Assembly: GCA_000969725.1 (NCBI GenBank)
Contig: JXSR01S017069.1
Length of the DNA stretch: 20,323 nucleotides
DNA from: Ophiothrix spiculata
Taxonomy: Eukaryota > Echinodermata > Ophiuroidea > Amphilepidida > Ophiotrichidae
Direction: 5' to 3' (one strand)
Both the position numbers and the translations under genes were made by a program. The stretch's first letter is position 1. Each line of letters starts with the position of its first letter. Positions 16,401 to 20,323 of the stretch are shown here, piece after piece. The notes beneath the pieces are model-generated. The model saw only the letters and a list, made by a program, of their open reading frames with translations, was not told where the DNA came from and searched no databases.

Positions 16401-16940
16401 CGATCCTGTCCTTGAATTTGAATGAGCTTGAGTTATCTTCAAGGGCTGCTGCATACCTGGAAGACATCCAGAGCTCATTCGAATTGAAGGTCAAGAACAC
16501 ACTGCAAGAAAGTTGGGCAAATATGCATCCCTACCAACTGTTGGGCAAACTAAAAAAGCACTGTAGATCAGACACTTTTGCTAAAATTTTGTATCGCTTT
16601 TACCCACAGATGGCAAATGGACTCGCGTTTCAGCTCAAATAGTTTTGCCCAACATTAGGGCAGGGATGTTTACCCAACAGTGTTATTTTGGTTTTGCCCA
16701 ACGTTGGTAGGGATGTATACTTCATCAACGTTGGGCGAAATCACCCCCAAATTGCCCAACTTTTTTGCAGTGCATGTAACATTTTGGTAACGTTTGTGAC
16801 ATTTGAGATTGGAATGACCCGTTTGTAACCGGAAAACACCTACCTGATCGATTCATTAGTCTCATCCACTGATGATATCATAACAGTGCAAGCCCCACAT
16901 CCACCAGTTCCACACCCGATTTTGCACCCCGTAAGTTGTA
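1316..16940 (-). CDS. AOX/XDH-like: Aldehyde oxidase/xanthine dehydrogenase family gene (partial, 10 exons visible)
   Basis: Ten exons on the minus strand join with matching phases into about 367 codons without a stop. The family oxidises aldehydes, purines and N-heterocycles in the cytosol, passing electrons from a molybdenum cofactor through two [2Fe-2S] clusters to FAD. Visible here: the plant-ferredoxin-like cluster domain ([15 protein letters not shown] and NACLYP), the second cluster domain (QCGFCSPG and [12 protein letters not shown]), a linker with a CC pair and [13 protein letters not shown], and the start of the FAD domain ([22 protein letters not shown]). All eight expected cluster cysteines are present. 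GNTSTG, QIRN and GGH instead of GGN resemble aldehyde oxidase more than xanthine dehydrogenase; this is from memory of the family. The start codon, the rest of the FAD domain and the Moco domain lie outside the window, so substrate type cannot be settled. Introns run from 441 to 3938 bp and are rich in repeats. Confidence 0.95.
1423..2228. other. Intron, nothing recognised
   Basis: This is an 806-bp AT-rich intron between the GGH exon and the EIIKS exon. I saw no open frame of interest and no clear terminal repeats. Confidence 0.6.
2229..2325 (-). CDS. AOX/XDH-like: AOX/XDH-like exon: FAD domain, GGH motif
   Basis: This 97-nt exon encodes [20 protein letters not shown] followed by [12 protein letters not shown]. 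It aligns with the FAD-binding SLGGNIxxAxPxSDLxP segment. The Asn of xanthine dehydrogenases is His here, as I recall for vertebrate aldehyde oxidases (SLGGHI). The acceptor is CAATTGCAG and the donor is GACG/GTAATG, leaving one base of a split Gly codon. Confidence 0.95.
2366..2736 (+). mobile_element. 5'-truncated LINE 3' end filling an intron
   Basis: Positions 2367-2456 match 20236-20323 (the C-terminal coding end of the large LINE) at about 93% by eye. The translation includes [20 protein letters not shown] followed by a stop. The fragment continues through a T-rich 3' UTR with a TG run and ends in AAATTGAATTGAA-like tail sequence near 2736. It lies antisense to the host gene and takes up most of a 441-bp intron, leaving about 40 bp on the acceptor side and about 30 bp on the donor side. 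The tail beyond 2456 cannot be compared because the other copy is cut by the window edge. Confidence 0.88.
2767..2843 (-). CDS. AOX/XDH-like: AOX/XDH-like exon: FAD domain, [11 protein letters not shown]
   Basis: This 77-nt exon encodes [20 protein letters not shown] followed by QIRNVA, with the Asp codon completed by the single base of the preceding exon. It corresponds to the helix with the FAD-stacking Phe (WFAG in xanthine dehydrogenase, here QFAS) and the QIRNxA turn. The acceptor is CCTTTAG and the donor is GTTGCA/GTAAGT. It sits directly upstream, in gene order, of the small intron filled by a LINE tail. Confidence 0.93.
2889..3015. mobile_element. Small TIR element (MITE) with TA target duplication
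   Basis: TTCAAACACAC at 2889 is mirrored by GTGTGTTTGAA ending at 3015, and both ends are flanked by TA. It is 127 bp long and non-coding, with an 8-bp hairpin (GTTGTCTT/AAGACAAC, 2906-2925) near the left end. The TA flank suggests Tc1/mariner-type movement, but 11-bp ends in AT-rich DNA are only moderate evidence. Confidence 0.55.
3016..3594. other. Intron, nothing recognised
   Basis: This is AT-rich intron sequence between the small TIR element and the VPEL exon. I saw no exon and no clear repeat structure. Confidence 0.55.
3595..3741 (-). CDS. AOX/XDH-like: AOX/XDH-like exon: FAD domain, VPEL segment
   Basis: This 147-nt exon (two entering bases, 48 codons, one leaving base) encodes [20 protein letters not shown], then [20 protein letters not shown] and [13 protein letters not shown] and the following GIKF(D/G)A strand match the family fold of the FAD domain. 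The segment between GNT and VPEL is diverged and somewhat shorter than in vertebrate enzymes. The acceptor is ATTTGTAG and the donor is TATCAG/GTTTGT. Confidence 0.92.
3939..4835. mobile_element. TIR element, host of a nested element
   Basis: The left end CTCTCTAAATGTAAAACGAG at 3939 is mirrored by CATTTAGAGAG ending at 4835. CTA flanks both sides (3936-3938, 4836-4838). The unsplit element would be about 290 bp. It is rich in CACTC/GAGTG motifs and contains an 11-bp hairpin (TTCCAAGGAAG, 3974-4001). A second terminus of this family, ACATTTAGAGAG, lies at 17382-17393. There is no coding capacity. The nested element at 4190-4789 splits it. Confidence 0.7.
4190..4789. mobile_element. Nested TIR element with TTA target duplication
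   Basis: GGTGGCTTCGCACAGAT at the left is mirrored by ATCTGTGCTAAGCCACC at the right (one mismatch). Both sides are flanked by TTA (4187-4189, 4790-4792), as in PIF/Harbinger-type MITEs. It is about 600 bp long and sits inside the CTCTCTAAATG element. It contains a diverged internal direct repeat: CTCAAAAA-TAAGTCGGTGAC near 4467 and again near 4669. No transposase was seen. Confidence 0.72.
5448..5580 (+). repeat. 52-bp tandem repeat carrying nuclear-receptor DR1 sites
   Basis: Three units start at 5448, 5500 and 5552 with an exact 52-bp period, and a partial unit precedes them. Each begins GTCACAYGTAGAGGTCAA. Units 1 and 2 contain AGGTCAAAGGTCA (5459-5471, 5511-5523), the textbook direct repeat of AGGTCA with one spacer base. 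Unit 3 has AGGTCAACGGTCA (5563-5575). DR1 sites are bound by RXR, HNF4 and PPAR/RXR-type receptors in animals. The array lies in an intron about 25 bp from the donor of the 5604-5745 exon. Binding is not shown. Confidence 0.85.
5604..5745 (-). CDS. AOX/XDH-like: AOX/XDH-like exon: start of FAD domain
   Basis: This 142-nt exon encodes [20 protein letters not shown] followed by [20 protein letters not shown] and VAGNTST. TWI plus the GNT loop corresponds to the FAD-contacting VGNTxxG loop of the family. The GNTS form resembles aldehyde oxidases. The acceptor is AATCGCAG and the donor is CGACAG/GTATAA, leaving one base of a split Gly codon. On the gene's strand, a 52-bp tandem array begins about 25 bp into the intron after this exon. 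Confidence 0.95.
5791..5986. mobile_element. Foldback MITE, about 0.2 kb
   Basis: ACAAGGCCGTATCTGCG on the left is mirrored by CGCAGATACGGACTTGT on the right. Further in, GACCTGATGGTT and AACCATCAGGTC pair as well. The termini are interrupted by small indels, so exact ends and a target duplication are unclear. It is non-coding and lies 45 bp from an exon. Confidence 0.7.
6133..6460 (+). pseudogene. Coding-like patch, unrecognised
   Basis: From 6133 an open frame reads [20 protein letters not shown] then [15 protein letters not shown]. From about 6250 a neighbouring frame looks more protein-like, with [20 protein letters not shown] followed by [16 protein letters not shown], and it ends at a stop near 6406. 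This suggests an old frameshifted fragment of a coding sequence, or chance. I do not recognise a family. It lies on the strand opposite to the host gene and ends just before a MITE. Confidence 0.25.
6489..6718. mobile_element. MITE with TAA target duplication, G/T-run rich
   Basis: GGGACGCACCATTAGATATC on the left is mirrored by GATATCTAATGGTGCGCCCC on the right (one mismatch). The inverted match extends into the G and C runs. TAA flanks both ends (6486-6488, 6719-6721), as in PIF/Harbinger-type MITEs. The 230-bp inside is built of repeated blocks of a G run, AA and then a T run. It is non-coding; open frames across it are artefacts of its composition. Confidence 0.85.
6722..7358. other. Intron, nothing recognised
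   Basis: This is AT-rich intron sequence. Short open frames on both strands have no protein-like features that I recognise. Confidence 0.5.
7359..7477. mobile_element. Short palindromic MITE
   Basis: TTGAAAGTACCATTAACG on the left is mirrored by TTACGGTACTTTCAA on the right, and TTGACCATAT pairs with ATATGGTCG further in. It is about 120 bp long. The centre holds TGACGTCATGCGCA (CRE octamer at 7409-7416). I could not identify a target duplication. Confidence 0.6.
7604..7681 (-). CDS. AOX/XDH-like: AOX/XDH-like exon: linker with DPTQ...FPPELL
   Basis: This 78-nt, phase-0 exon encodes [20 protein letters not shown] followed by FPPELL. The family-wide DPTQExIFPPEL motif marks the linker that precedes the FAD domain. 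The acceptor is TTTTACAG and the donor is TTGTTG/GTAAGT. Confidence 0.94.
7886..8293. mobile_element. Non-autonomous hAT element with 8-bp target duplication
   Basis: The element starts CAGTGGCGTTGCCAG and ends CTGGCTACACCACTG, a 15-bp TIR typical of hAT elements. The octamer CGTATGTT flanks it: 7878-7885 on the left, and 8256-8263 and again 8294-8301 on the right. A 38-bp segment holding the right TIR plus the target duplication is itself tandemly repeated (8229-8266 and 8267-8304). The interior has C- and G-rich runs and no transposase. It lies in the intron before the 8340-8399 exon, with its right end about 40 bp from the donor. Confidence 0.88.
8340..8399 (-). CDS. AOX/XDH-like: AOX/XDH-like exon: Cys-rich linker microexon
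   Basis: This 60-nt, phase-0 exon encodes [20 protein letters not shown]. The family has a variable segment with two CC pairs directly after the second cluster domain, and this matches it. The acceptor is AATCACAG and the donor is ATATG/GTATGT. The exon is small, but phase and position agree with both neighbours. Confidence 0.9.
9655..9860 (-). mobile_element. tRNA-derived SINE inside the foldback element
   Basis: On the minus strand the head reads GGGAGCGTGGCCGCGCGGTT with an A box (TGGCCGCGCGG, 9843-9853), then a B box GGGTTCGAGCC (9799-9809). A body follows with the segment GTAAAGCCGTTGGTCC, similar from memory to a conserved central domain of several invertebrate SINEs. The 3' side ends near ATTGATTGATTG-type repeats (around 9640-9655). 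It lies in the spacer between the foldback arms. The exact 3' end and a target duplication are uncertain. Confidence 0.72.
10110..11660. repeat. Tandem units of about 185 bp in the right foldback arm
   Basis: About nine degenerate units follow each other, each with a ggcggccattttgg-like core, a CTGTACGG-like block, GAATTTGAAACATGTTAACC-like sequence and a TTTTTATGCAT-like end. Cores sit near 10132, 10313, 10541, 10711, 10896, 11080, 11258, 11443 and 11627. The left arm has only about three of these cores (near 9215, 9383 and 9449), so the right arm was amplified or the left arm contracted. A TG-rich microsatellite lies in one unit at about 10470-10500. Confidence 0.75.
12338..12526 (-). CDS. 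AOX/XDH-like: AOX/XDH-like exon: second [2Fe-2S] cluster
   Basis: This 189-nt, phase-0 exon encodes 63 residues: [20 protein letters not shown], then [20 protein letters not shown], then [20 protein letters not shown] and FSE. It supplies all four cysteines of the second cluster (CGFC and CRC), and the helical-bundle motif [10 protein letters not shown] is diagnostic of molybdenum hydroxylases. The acceptor is AATCCCAG and the donor is TCTGAG/GTAAGC. Confidence 0.98.
12790..13153. mobile_element. TIR element, 0.36 kb
   Basis: GGCAAAAACAAAAACAAATT on the left is mirrored by AACTTGTTTTTTTTTTGCC on the right, and GTTTCC/GGAAAC extends the match. TAATAATAA flanks both sides (12781-12789, 13154-13162), but this is low-complexity sequence and weak as a target duplication. 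There is no transposase; the open frame over its right half is Lys-rich and not protein-like. It ends 22 bp from the exon at 13176. Confidence 0.6.
13176..13284 (-). CDS. AOX/XDH-like: AOX/XDH-like exon: fourth cysteine of cluster I and linker to cluster II
   Basis: This 109-nt exon reads [19 protein letters not shown] then [17 protein letters not shown]. The Cys of NACLYP is the fourth ligand of the first [2Fe-2S] cluster. TVEGIG and LHPVQ are near-invariant in the family. The acceptor is TCTCCAG before TCATATT and the donor is CCAG/GTATGAG. The phase joins exactly to both neighbouring exons. A TIR element ends only 22 bp from the donor side. Confidence 0.96.
13285..13691. other. Intron, nothing recognised
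   Basis: This is AT-rich intron sequence between the [10 protein letters not shown] exon and the MITE stack. I saw no exon or terminal repeats. Confidence 0.55.
13773..13920. mobile_element. MITE in the stack, 148 bp, GGCGGTGTC type
   Basis: AGGCGGTGTCACACATCAC on the left is mirrored by GTGATGTGTGACACCGCCT on the right. The inner CGTACGAATAACGTACTAAT also pairs across the centre, so it is close to a perfect palindrome with a short spacer. TAA flanks at 13770-13772 and 13921-13923. The right TAA is shared with the next element. It is a subtype related to, but distinct from, the GGCTCTGTC copies. Confidence 0.85.
13924..14188. mobile_element. MITE in the stack, 265 bp, full-length GGCTCTGTC type
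   Basis: AGGCTCTGTCACACATCACC on the left is mirrored by GGTGATGTCTGACAGAGCCT on the right, with ATAGAGCAAAACGTA as the inner continuation. TAA flanks both sides (13921-13923, 14189-14191). The open frames through it are by-products of its TACGT-rich composition. Confidence 0.85.
14192..14450. mobile_element. MITE in the stack, 259 bp, second GGCTCTGTC copy
   Basis: This is a direct-oriented near-copy of 13924-14188, starting GACTCTGTCACACATCACC and ending GGTGATGTCTGACAAAGCCT. It abuts the previous copy through a shared TAA (14189-14191). It lacks one base at its left tip and carries a few substitutions and small deletions against its neighbour, so the two are separate insertions or an old duplication. 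Confidence 0.82.
14624..15172. other. Intron, nothing recognised
   Basis: This is AT-rich intron sequence. On the minus strand, 15170-15100 reads [20 protein letters not shown] before a stop, which looks protein-like but is too short to judge. Confidence 0.4.
15173..16077. mobile_element. TIR element, 0.9 kb, with TATA target duplication
   Basis: GGCTCATTCTCCGATAAA on the left is mirrored by TTAATCGGAGAATGAGCC on the right; after a short gap TGCAACTTT and AAAGTTGCA also pair. TATA flanks both sides (15169-15172, 16078-16081). The interior carries CAGATACGTAGC at 15554-15565, CAGATACGTAAC at 15749-15760, CAGATACGTAGC at 15916-15927 and a degenerate fourth copy right after. There is no open frame of note, so it is non-autonomous. 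Confidence 0.82.
16355..16820. mobile_element. TIR element with perfect 46-bp ends
   Basis: The segments 16355-16400 (GGGTCATTCCAATCTCAAAT...) and 16775-16820 are exact reverse complements over 46 bp. GTTT flanks both sides (16351-16354, 16821-16824), a candidate 4-bp target duplication. Between them lie a hairpin (about 16409-16491, arms like CCTTGAATTTGAATGAGCT) and a second TIR element at 16500-16772. The 130-residue open frame starting upstream at 16250 runs through the left TIR and has no recognisable domain, so I do not call it a gene. The perfect ends suggest recent insertion. Confidence 0.85.
16500..16772. mobile_element. Inner TIR element with CCCAAC repeats
   Basis: CACTGCAAGAAAGTTGGGCA on the left is mirrored by TGCCCAACTTTTTTGCAGTG on the right (one mismatch). 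The interior repeats a CCCAACRTT motif about every 25-45 bp in both orientations. It ends 2 bp from the right 46-bp TIR of the outer element. No target duplication was seen, so it may be an integral part of the outer element rather than a later insertion. Confidence 0.65.
16825..16843. other. Short spacer between TIR element and exon
   Basis: Only about 20 bp separate the right target duplication of the 46-bp TIR element from the splice donor of the first visible exon, so the element lies at the very start of this intron in gene orientation. Confidence 0.7.
16844..16940 (-). CDS. AOX/XDH-like: AOX/XDH-like exon: first [2Fe-2S] cluster
   Basis: This 97-nt exon reads [20 protein letters not shown] followed by [11 protein letters not shown]. 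It carries three of the four cysteines of the ferredoxin-type cluster in the GCGxGGCGAC signature. The acceptor is AATTAAG before TACAAC, entering with two bases of a split codon. The donor is ATCAG/GTAGGT, leaving with two bases that complete with the next exon's T to give Ser. It is the most 5' exon I could find. The residues before it in the family (the start codon, the FxVNG segment and LLxYLR) are missing and probably lie beyond the window, past the LINE. Confidence 0.95.
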
Positions 16941-17284
16941 CTTAATTAGTCAAGAAAAATACGTCATCTTTTTCATATATCAATCATGTTATTACTATAG
17001 TCGATCCAAATTAAATAGACCCTCGGTTTATCGGATTTTTTTCAGTAAATACCAAACTTCAAGAAAAGTCATGAAAGAAAAGTTGTTTGTCTTTTCTTGA
17101 CCCAACAAGATTTATAGAATTTAAAGCATACATGTACTCCAAAATGGTCAAATCTTTACAAATTAGACAATTTCAGCCTCGCATTGGTATGATCTGCTGT
17201 GACATCGGGCACCATTAATGATGTAAACTTTTGGAAACTTCCACTAACGATTTTTGTAGGTAGATTGTTACAGGTTGATGAGTT
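16941..17284. other. Intron upstream of first visible exon, nothing recognised
   Basis: I looked here on the minus strand for the missing N-terminal exon (an FxVNG and LLxYLR pattern followed by a donor leaving one base) and did not find it. Confidence 0.5.
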
Positions 17285-17394
17285 TGAATTTCGAGTGAAA
17301 AATCTCACTTCACTCTTTTTCGAGTGGATAACAGCTGTTTTTGAGTGGTTTTCACTCGTTTTTTCACTCTTTTTACATTTAGAGAGTAGTATAT
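17285..17394. mobile_element. Partial copy of the CTCTCTAAATG element
   Basis: The right end reads TTTTTACATTTAGAGAG followed by TAG, matching the ends of the element at 3939-4835. The inside has the same GAGTG/CACTC-rich make-up (TTCGAGTGG, TTTCACTCG). No matching left end is visible, so it is truncated or solo. Confidence 0.6.
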
Positions 17395-17690
17395 TGGGCC
17401 AAGAAGTATTTAATACGGAATATGCGATAAGGTAATTTTATTCAATCCCTGATAATTGGTTGTAGCCATTCTCTTGAAACTACGACCTCATATAATAAAG
17501 GATACACGTGTTACGAATATAATTCCCCAAGCTCATCAACGGATCCGGTTGCTTTTCCACAATCTATTTTGAAGAAAAGGTTTAAAAAGGAAAAAAAAAC
17601 ACTTTGCAGTTAAACAGTTAATTTAAACAAAAGATGGAGTTAGGAATATTTTTCTTCACTTTCCTCTTGATTTTTTTCTCTTCTGCCCTT
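17395..17690. other. Intron, nothing recognised
   Basis: This is AT-rich intron sequence with short homopolymer runs. I saw no exon or element ends. Confidence 0.5.
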
Positions 17691-17803
17691 TCTTTTCTAT
17701 ATTTTTTGTGTCAAGATCCCCGAATGGGCCTTTTTTCCCCCGACTGACTCACCAAACTGGGGGGCACGTGCCCCCCCCCCCCCCTTTGGGCACGCCACTG
17801 CAG
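17690..17803. mobile_element. Fragment with hAT-like right end
   Basis: A run of C residues is followed by TTTGGGCACGCCACTG, the reverse complement of a CAGTGGCGTGCCCA-type hAT tip. I could not find the matching left tip or an 8-bp duplication, so this is a truncated end. It follows CT-rich sequence like that of the hAT element at 7886. Confidence 0.45.
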
Positions 17804-17849
17804 CTGTGAGAAACATGTTGATGTTTCATCTCTGGGAATACCTATATGG

Positions 17850-17960
17850 TGTACGTTTTATCCAACATTGTGTCAAATTTTACCCAACATTGTGCAAAAT
17901 TTAACCCAACCAGCCAACCATGTTCCCTTTTAACACGACTTTTTTTTTAAAGTGTAAGTA
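17850..17960. repeat. Short CCAACATTGTG repeats
   Basis: Three imperfect units of about 22 bp (TTTATCCAACATTGTGTCAA, TTTACCCAACATTGTGCAAA, TTTAACCCAACC) follow each other. The motif resembles the CCCAAC-rich inside of the element at 16500-16772, so this may be a relic of the same or a related family. A T run with TTTAAAGTG follows. Confidence 0.45.
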
Positions 17961-18307
17961 CTGGCTGATCGTAATCGTGGTAGACATGTTTTTGCTTTTT
18001 TGTTGAGCATAAAATGAAAAATCCTAATGATACTTGAAAAACCAGAAACTGCTGTTTCAATATTCATGAAAGGATCTAGGACCCTTTTGGAATTGAATTT
18101 ATGAAAATCATGCTGTACGAAACAGAGAAATCAAACAATTTGTATTTCGTTTGTTTACTTGGTTACCATGGTAATTGTCTTCAAACAGCATTTTTGTGCA
18201 ACTACCAACTCCAGGAAGTCTTTATACTGGGCAAATTTAGTTTAAATATTCTTTGTGGAGTGTTGCAGTGCACATTTGATGCAAATTACCATTTCTTAGG
18301 ACAATGG

Positions 18308-20323
18308 GCATGTACACTTAAGAAAGAAAACTGTAAATCTTCCATGGATTACAAACGGAATTTTAAAGCATGGATTACAAACGGAATTTTAAAGAGTATT
18401 AACAATAAATTATATAAGAAATATATAAGTAATCCAACAGAGGACCATAAACTGGAATTTAAAACGTATAGAAATAAATTAAATAATTTAATCAGAAAGT
18501 GCAAACGAGAATATTATCACAAGAAGTTTGAAAGTACTAAAAATAGTATCAGAAAAACATGGAAAACCATAAACGACATAATTGGGAAACGAAAATCTGA
18601 TCGACAACAATGTACTTTTAAAACAGACAAGGGTAAACAGATCACGGATCCAAAACAAATTGCGGACTCATTTAACGATTTCTTTGTAAATATTGGCCCG
18701 CAACTTGCTTCAAAAATCACACACTCAGGCAAACATTACTTTGAATATCTTAAAAACCCTACTGAAAAATGTATTTTTATGAAACCTGTTGTTGCTGAAG
18801 AAGTCTTAAAAATAATAAGTAAATTTGATCAAAACAAAAGTCCAGGTTATGATGATATTGGTAACTTCATTGTTAAAAAAGTTGCATCTGAAATCTCCGA
18901 TCCATTAACTCGTATTTTTAACCTTTCTCTTTCAATTGGTGTTGTCCCGGATCAACTAAAAATGGCAAAAGTTATACCAATTTATAAGAAAGAAGATGCG
19001 GCATTTTTTTCAAATTACCGTCCTGTGTCAGTCTTGCCATGTTTTTTCCAAAATATTAGAAAGACTTGTCTTTAACAGATGTATGGAATTTATTGATAAA
19101 AATAATATCTTAAATGATAAACAATTTGGATTTCGCCCTCAACACTCAACATACATGGCGATTGTAGAATTAGTAGATAAAATAACCAATGCAGTTGAAA
19201 AGAACGAGACAACAATTGGTATATTCCTGGATCTGTCAAAAGCCTTTGACACTATAAATCACGAAATATTATTACACAAGTTGGAACACTATGGTTTTAG
19301 AGGTATGGCACTAACATGGTTTAGACACTATTTAGAAAACAGAAAACAGTTTGTAAGATATGAAATGCAAGACTCTGAGCCAAAAAGTATCAAATGCGGT
19401 GTTCCTCAAGGATCGATTTTAGGACCCCTGTTATTTATATTATATGTTAATGATATTGTAAATACGACTTCTATGCTTGAACTAATTTTATTTGCTGATG
19501 ACACAACACTTTTGTTTTCAGACCCGGATATTTCTTCGAAAATTGATATAATTAACAATGAACTTAATGAAATATGCAATTGGTTTCAAGCAAACAAATT
19601 GTCAATTAACGCAAGTAAAACCAATTATATGGTGTTAGGCACTAGTTTTAATACATCAAAGTATTCCTATAATAATACAAATACAGACCCTGAAAAAACT
19701 TCTTTAAATATAACTCTTGATGGTGTGTCATTACATAGAGTTAGTTCAACTAAGTGTTTAGGTGTTATTATAGATGAAAATTTAACATGGAAGCCTCATA
19801 TAGATGCAATATCAAAAACAATTACACGAAATGCCGGAATGATGACTAAATTGAAACATTTTGTTCATGAATATTGTATTCATTATACTGCACACTGAAT
19901 AATGCCCTATATAAACGACGGTGTGTTATTATGGGGGAACACGTACAAAACTTATCTGGATAAAGTTCTAAAACTTCAAAAATGGGCAATCAGGACAGTG
20001 GCAAAAAGTCATTACAGAAGTCATACTGGACCTCTAAAATATAATTTACTCAATGTGTTTGATACATACAACTTAAATCTTGGTATCTTTATGTATAAAC
20101 ATCATAACAATTAAACAATCTACTTCCAAAAAATATTCTCAATTTTCCAAGAATGCACAAAAACACAGGTACGCTACAAAAAATGCCAAGGACTACAGTT
20201 TCAACTTAACAAAAAAGGTTTTCTCTGATTCAGCTATCCGAAACTCTGGATCTGTTTTTTGGAATTCATTAAATAGCAAAATCAAACAATGTGAAAATAT
20301 GAAACTTTTTAAAAATCAATTAA
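18308..20323 (+). mobile_element. Jockey/CR1-group LINE, ORF2 reverse transcriptase, damaged
   Basis: The coding segments give a reverse transcriptase: a PWITNGILKS-like start, FxxFFxx[22 protein letters not shown] and NYRPVSVLP (to about 19038). After a one-base expansion in the T run at 19042-19047 they continue with [44 protein letters not shown], catalytic FADD at 19491-19502 and [17 protein letters not shown] stop at 19896 breaks the frame before PYINDGVLLWGNTYKTY. From about 20165 a further frame gives HRYATKNAKDYSFNLTKKVF, then SDSAIRNSGSVFWNSLN, and runs off the window. No endonuclease domain is visible; the 5' part is missing or unrecognisable before 18308. It is dead, with at least four frame breaks, and antisense to the host gene. 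Confidence 0.93.
18344..18394 (+). repeat. 26-bp tandem duplication in the LINE
   Basis: The 26-bp unit starting ATGGATTACAAACGGAATTT is present twice in a row, the second copy starting at 18370. Because 26 is not a multiple of three, the copy upstream reads MDYKRNFK while the downstream copy reads WITNGILK, the proper LINE residues. The upstream frame VNLP would have continued straight into WITNGILKS, so the duplication is a later break in this copy. Confidence 0.85.

Noticed and set aside
16250-16642. Open frame of 130 residues on the plus strand
   Set aside because: It runs through the left 46-bp TIR, a hairpin and part of the inner TIR element, with no domain or recognisable family; it is chance coding across a transposon.
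18101-18307. N-terminal extension of the LINE open frame
   Set aside because: This part of the long open frame has no LINE-like residues, and the 26-bp duplication changes the frame before the recognisable part, so it is probably not LINE coding sequence in that frame.
1-20323. CRISPR array, prokaryotic operon or toxin system
   Set aside because: Repeats are inverted or transposon-derived, there are no spacer arrays, and the only conserved gene is spliced in eukaryotic fashion.

Overview
The window is nuclear DNA of an animal, AT-rich and intron-rich. A divergent, low-GC invertebrate fits best, perhaps a deuterostome such as a hemichordate, echinoderm or lancelet. The exact group cannot be fixed from the sequence. 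There are no bacterial-style operons, no viral genome and no CRISPR. I did not find a new gene system. The notable content is one conserved host gene and an unusually dense set of palindromic mobile elements in its introns.

The host gene lies on the minus strand. Ten exons between 16940 and 1316 splice into one uninterrupted frame of about 367 codons with matching phases. They encode the N-terminal part of a molybdo-flavoenzyme of the xanthine dehydrogenase/aldehyde oxidase family: both [2Fe-2S] domains, the linker and the first part of the FAD domain. Details in the FAD domain (GNTSTG, QIRNVA, GGH) lean towards aldehyde oxidase. The 5' start exon(s) should lie beyond 20323. The rest of the FAD domain and the molybdenum domain should lie beyond position 1.

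Layout in + coordinates: 1-1300 is intron with a tRNA-like relic and a 0.4 kb foldback repeat. 1316-3741 holds four exons, with a LINE tail filling one small intron. 3742-5603 is an intron with two nested TIR elements and a 52-bp tandem array of AGGTCAAAGGTCA sites next to an exon. 5604-8399 holds three exons separated by small TIR elements and a hAT element with an 8-bp target duplication. 8400-12337 is an intron almost filled by a 3.5 kb foldback element that contains about nine degenerate 185-bp units and a tRNA-derived SINE. 12338-13284 holds two exons. 13285-16843 is an intron with a stack of MITEs inserted at one TAA site, a 0.9 kb TIR element and a 0.47 kb element with perfect 46-bp TIRs. 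16844-16940 is the first visible exon. From 16941 to the end is more intron, ending in a damaged Jockey/CR1-group LINE on the plus strand, antisense to the host gene.

All coordinates were read by eye. Transposon superfamily calls rest on terminal repeats and target-site duplications, not on transposases, which are absent.
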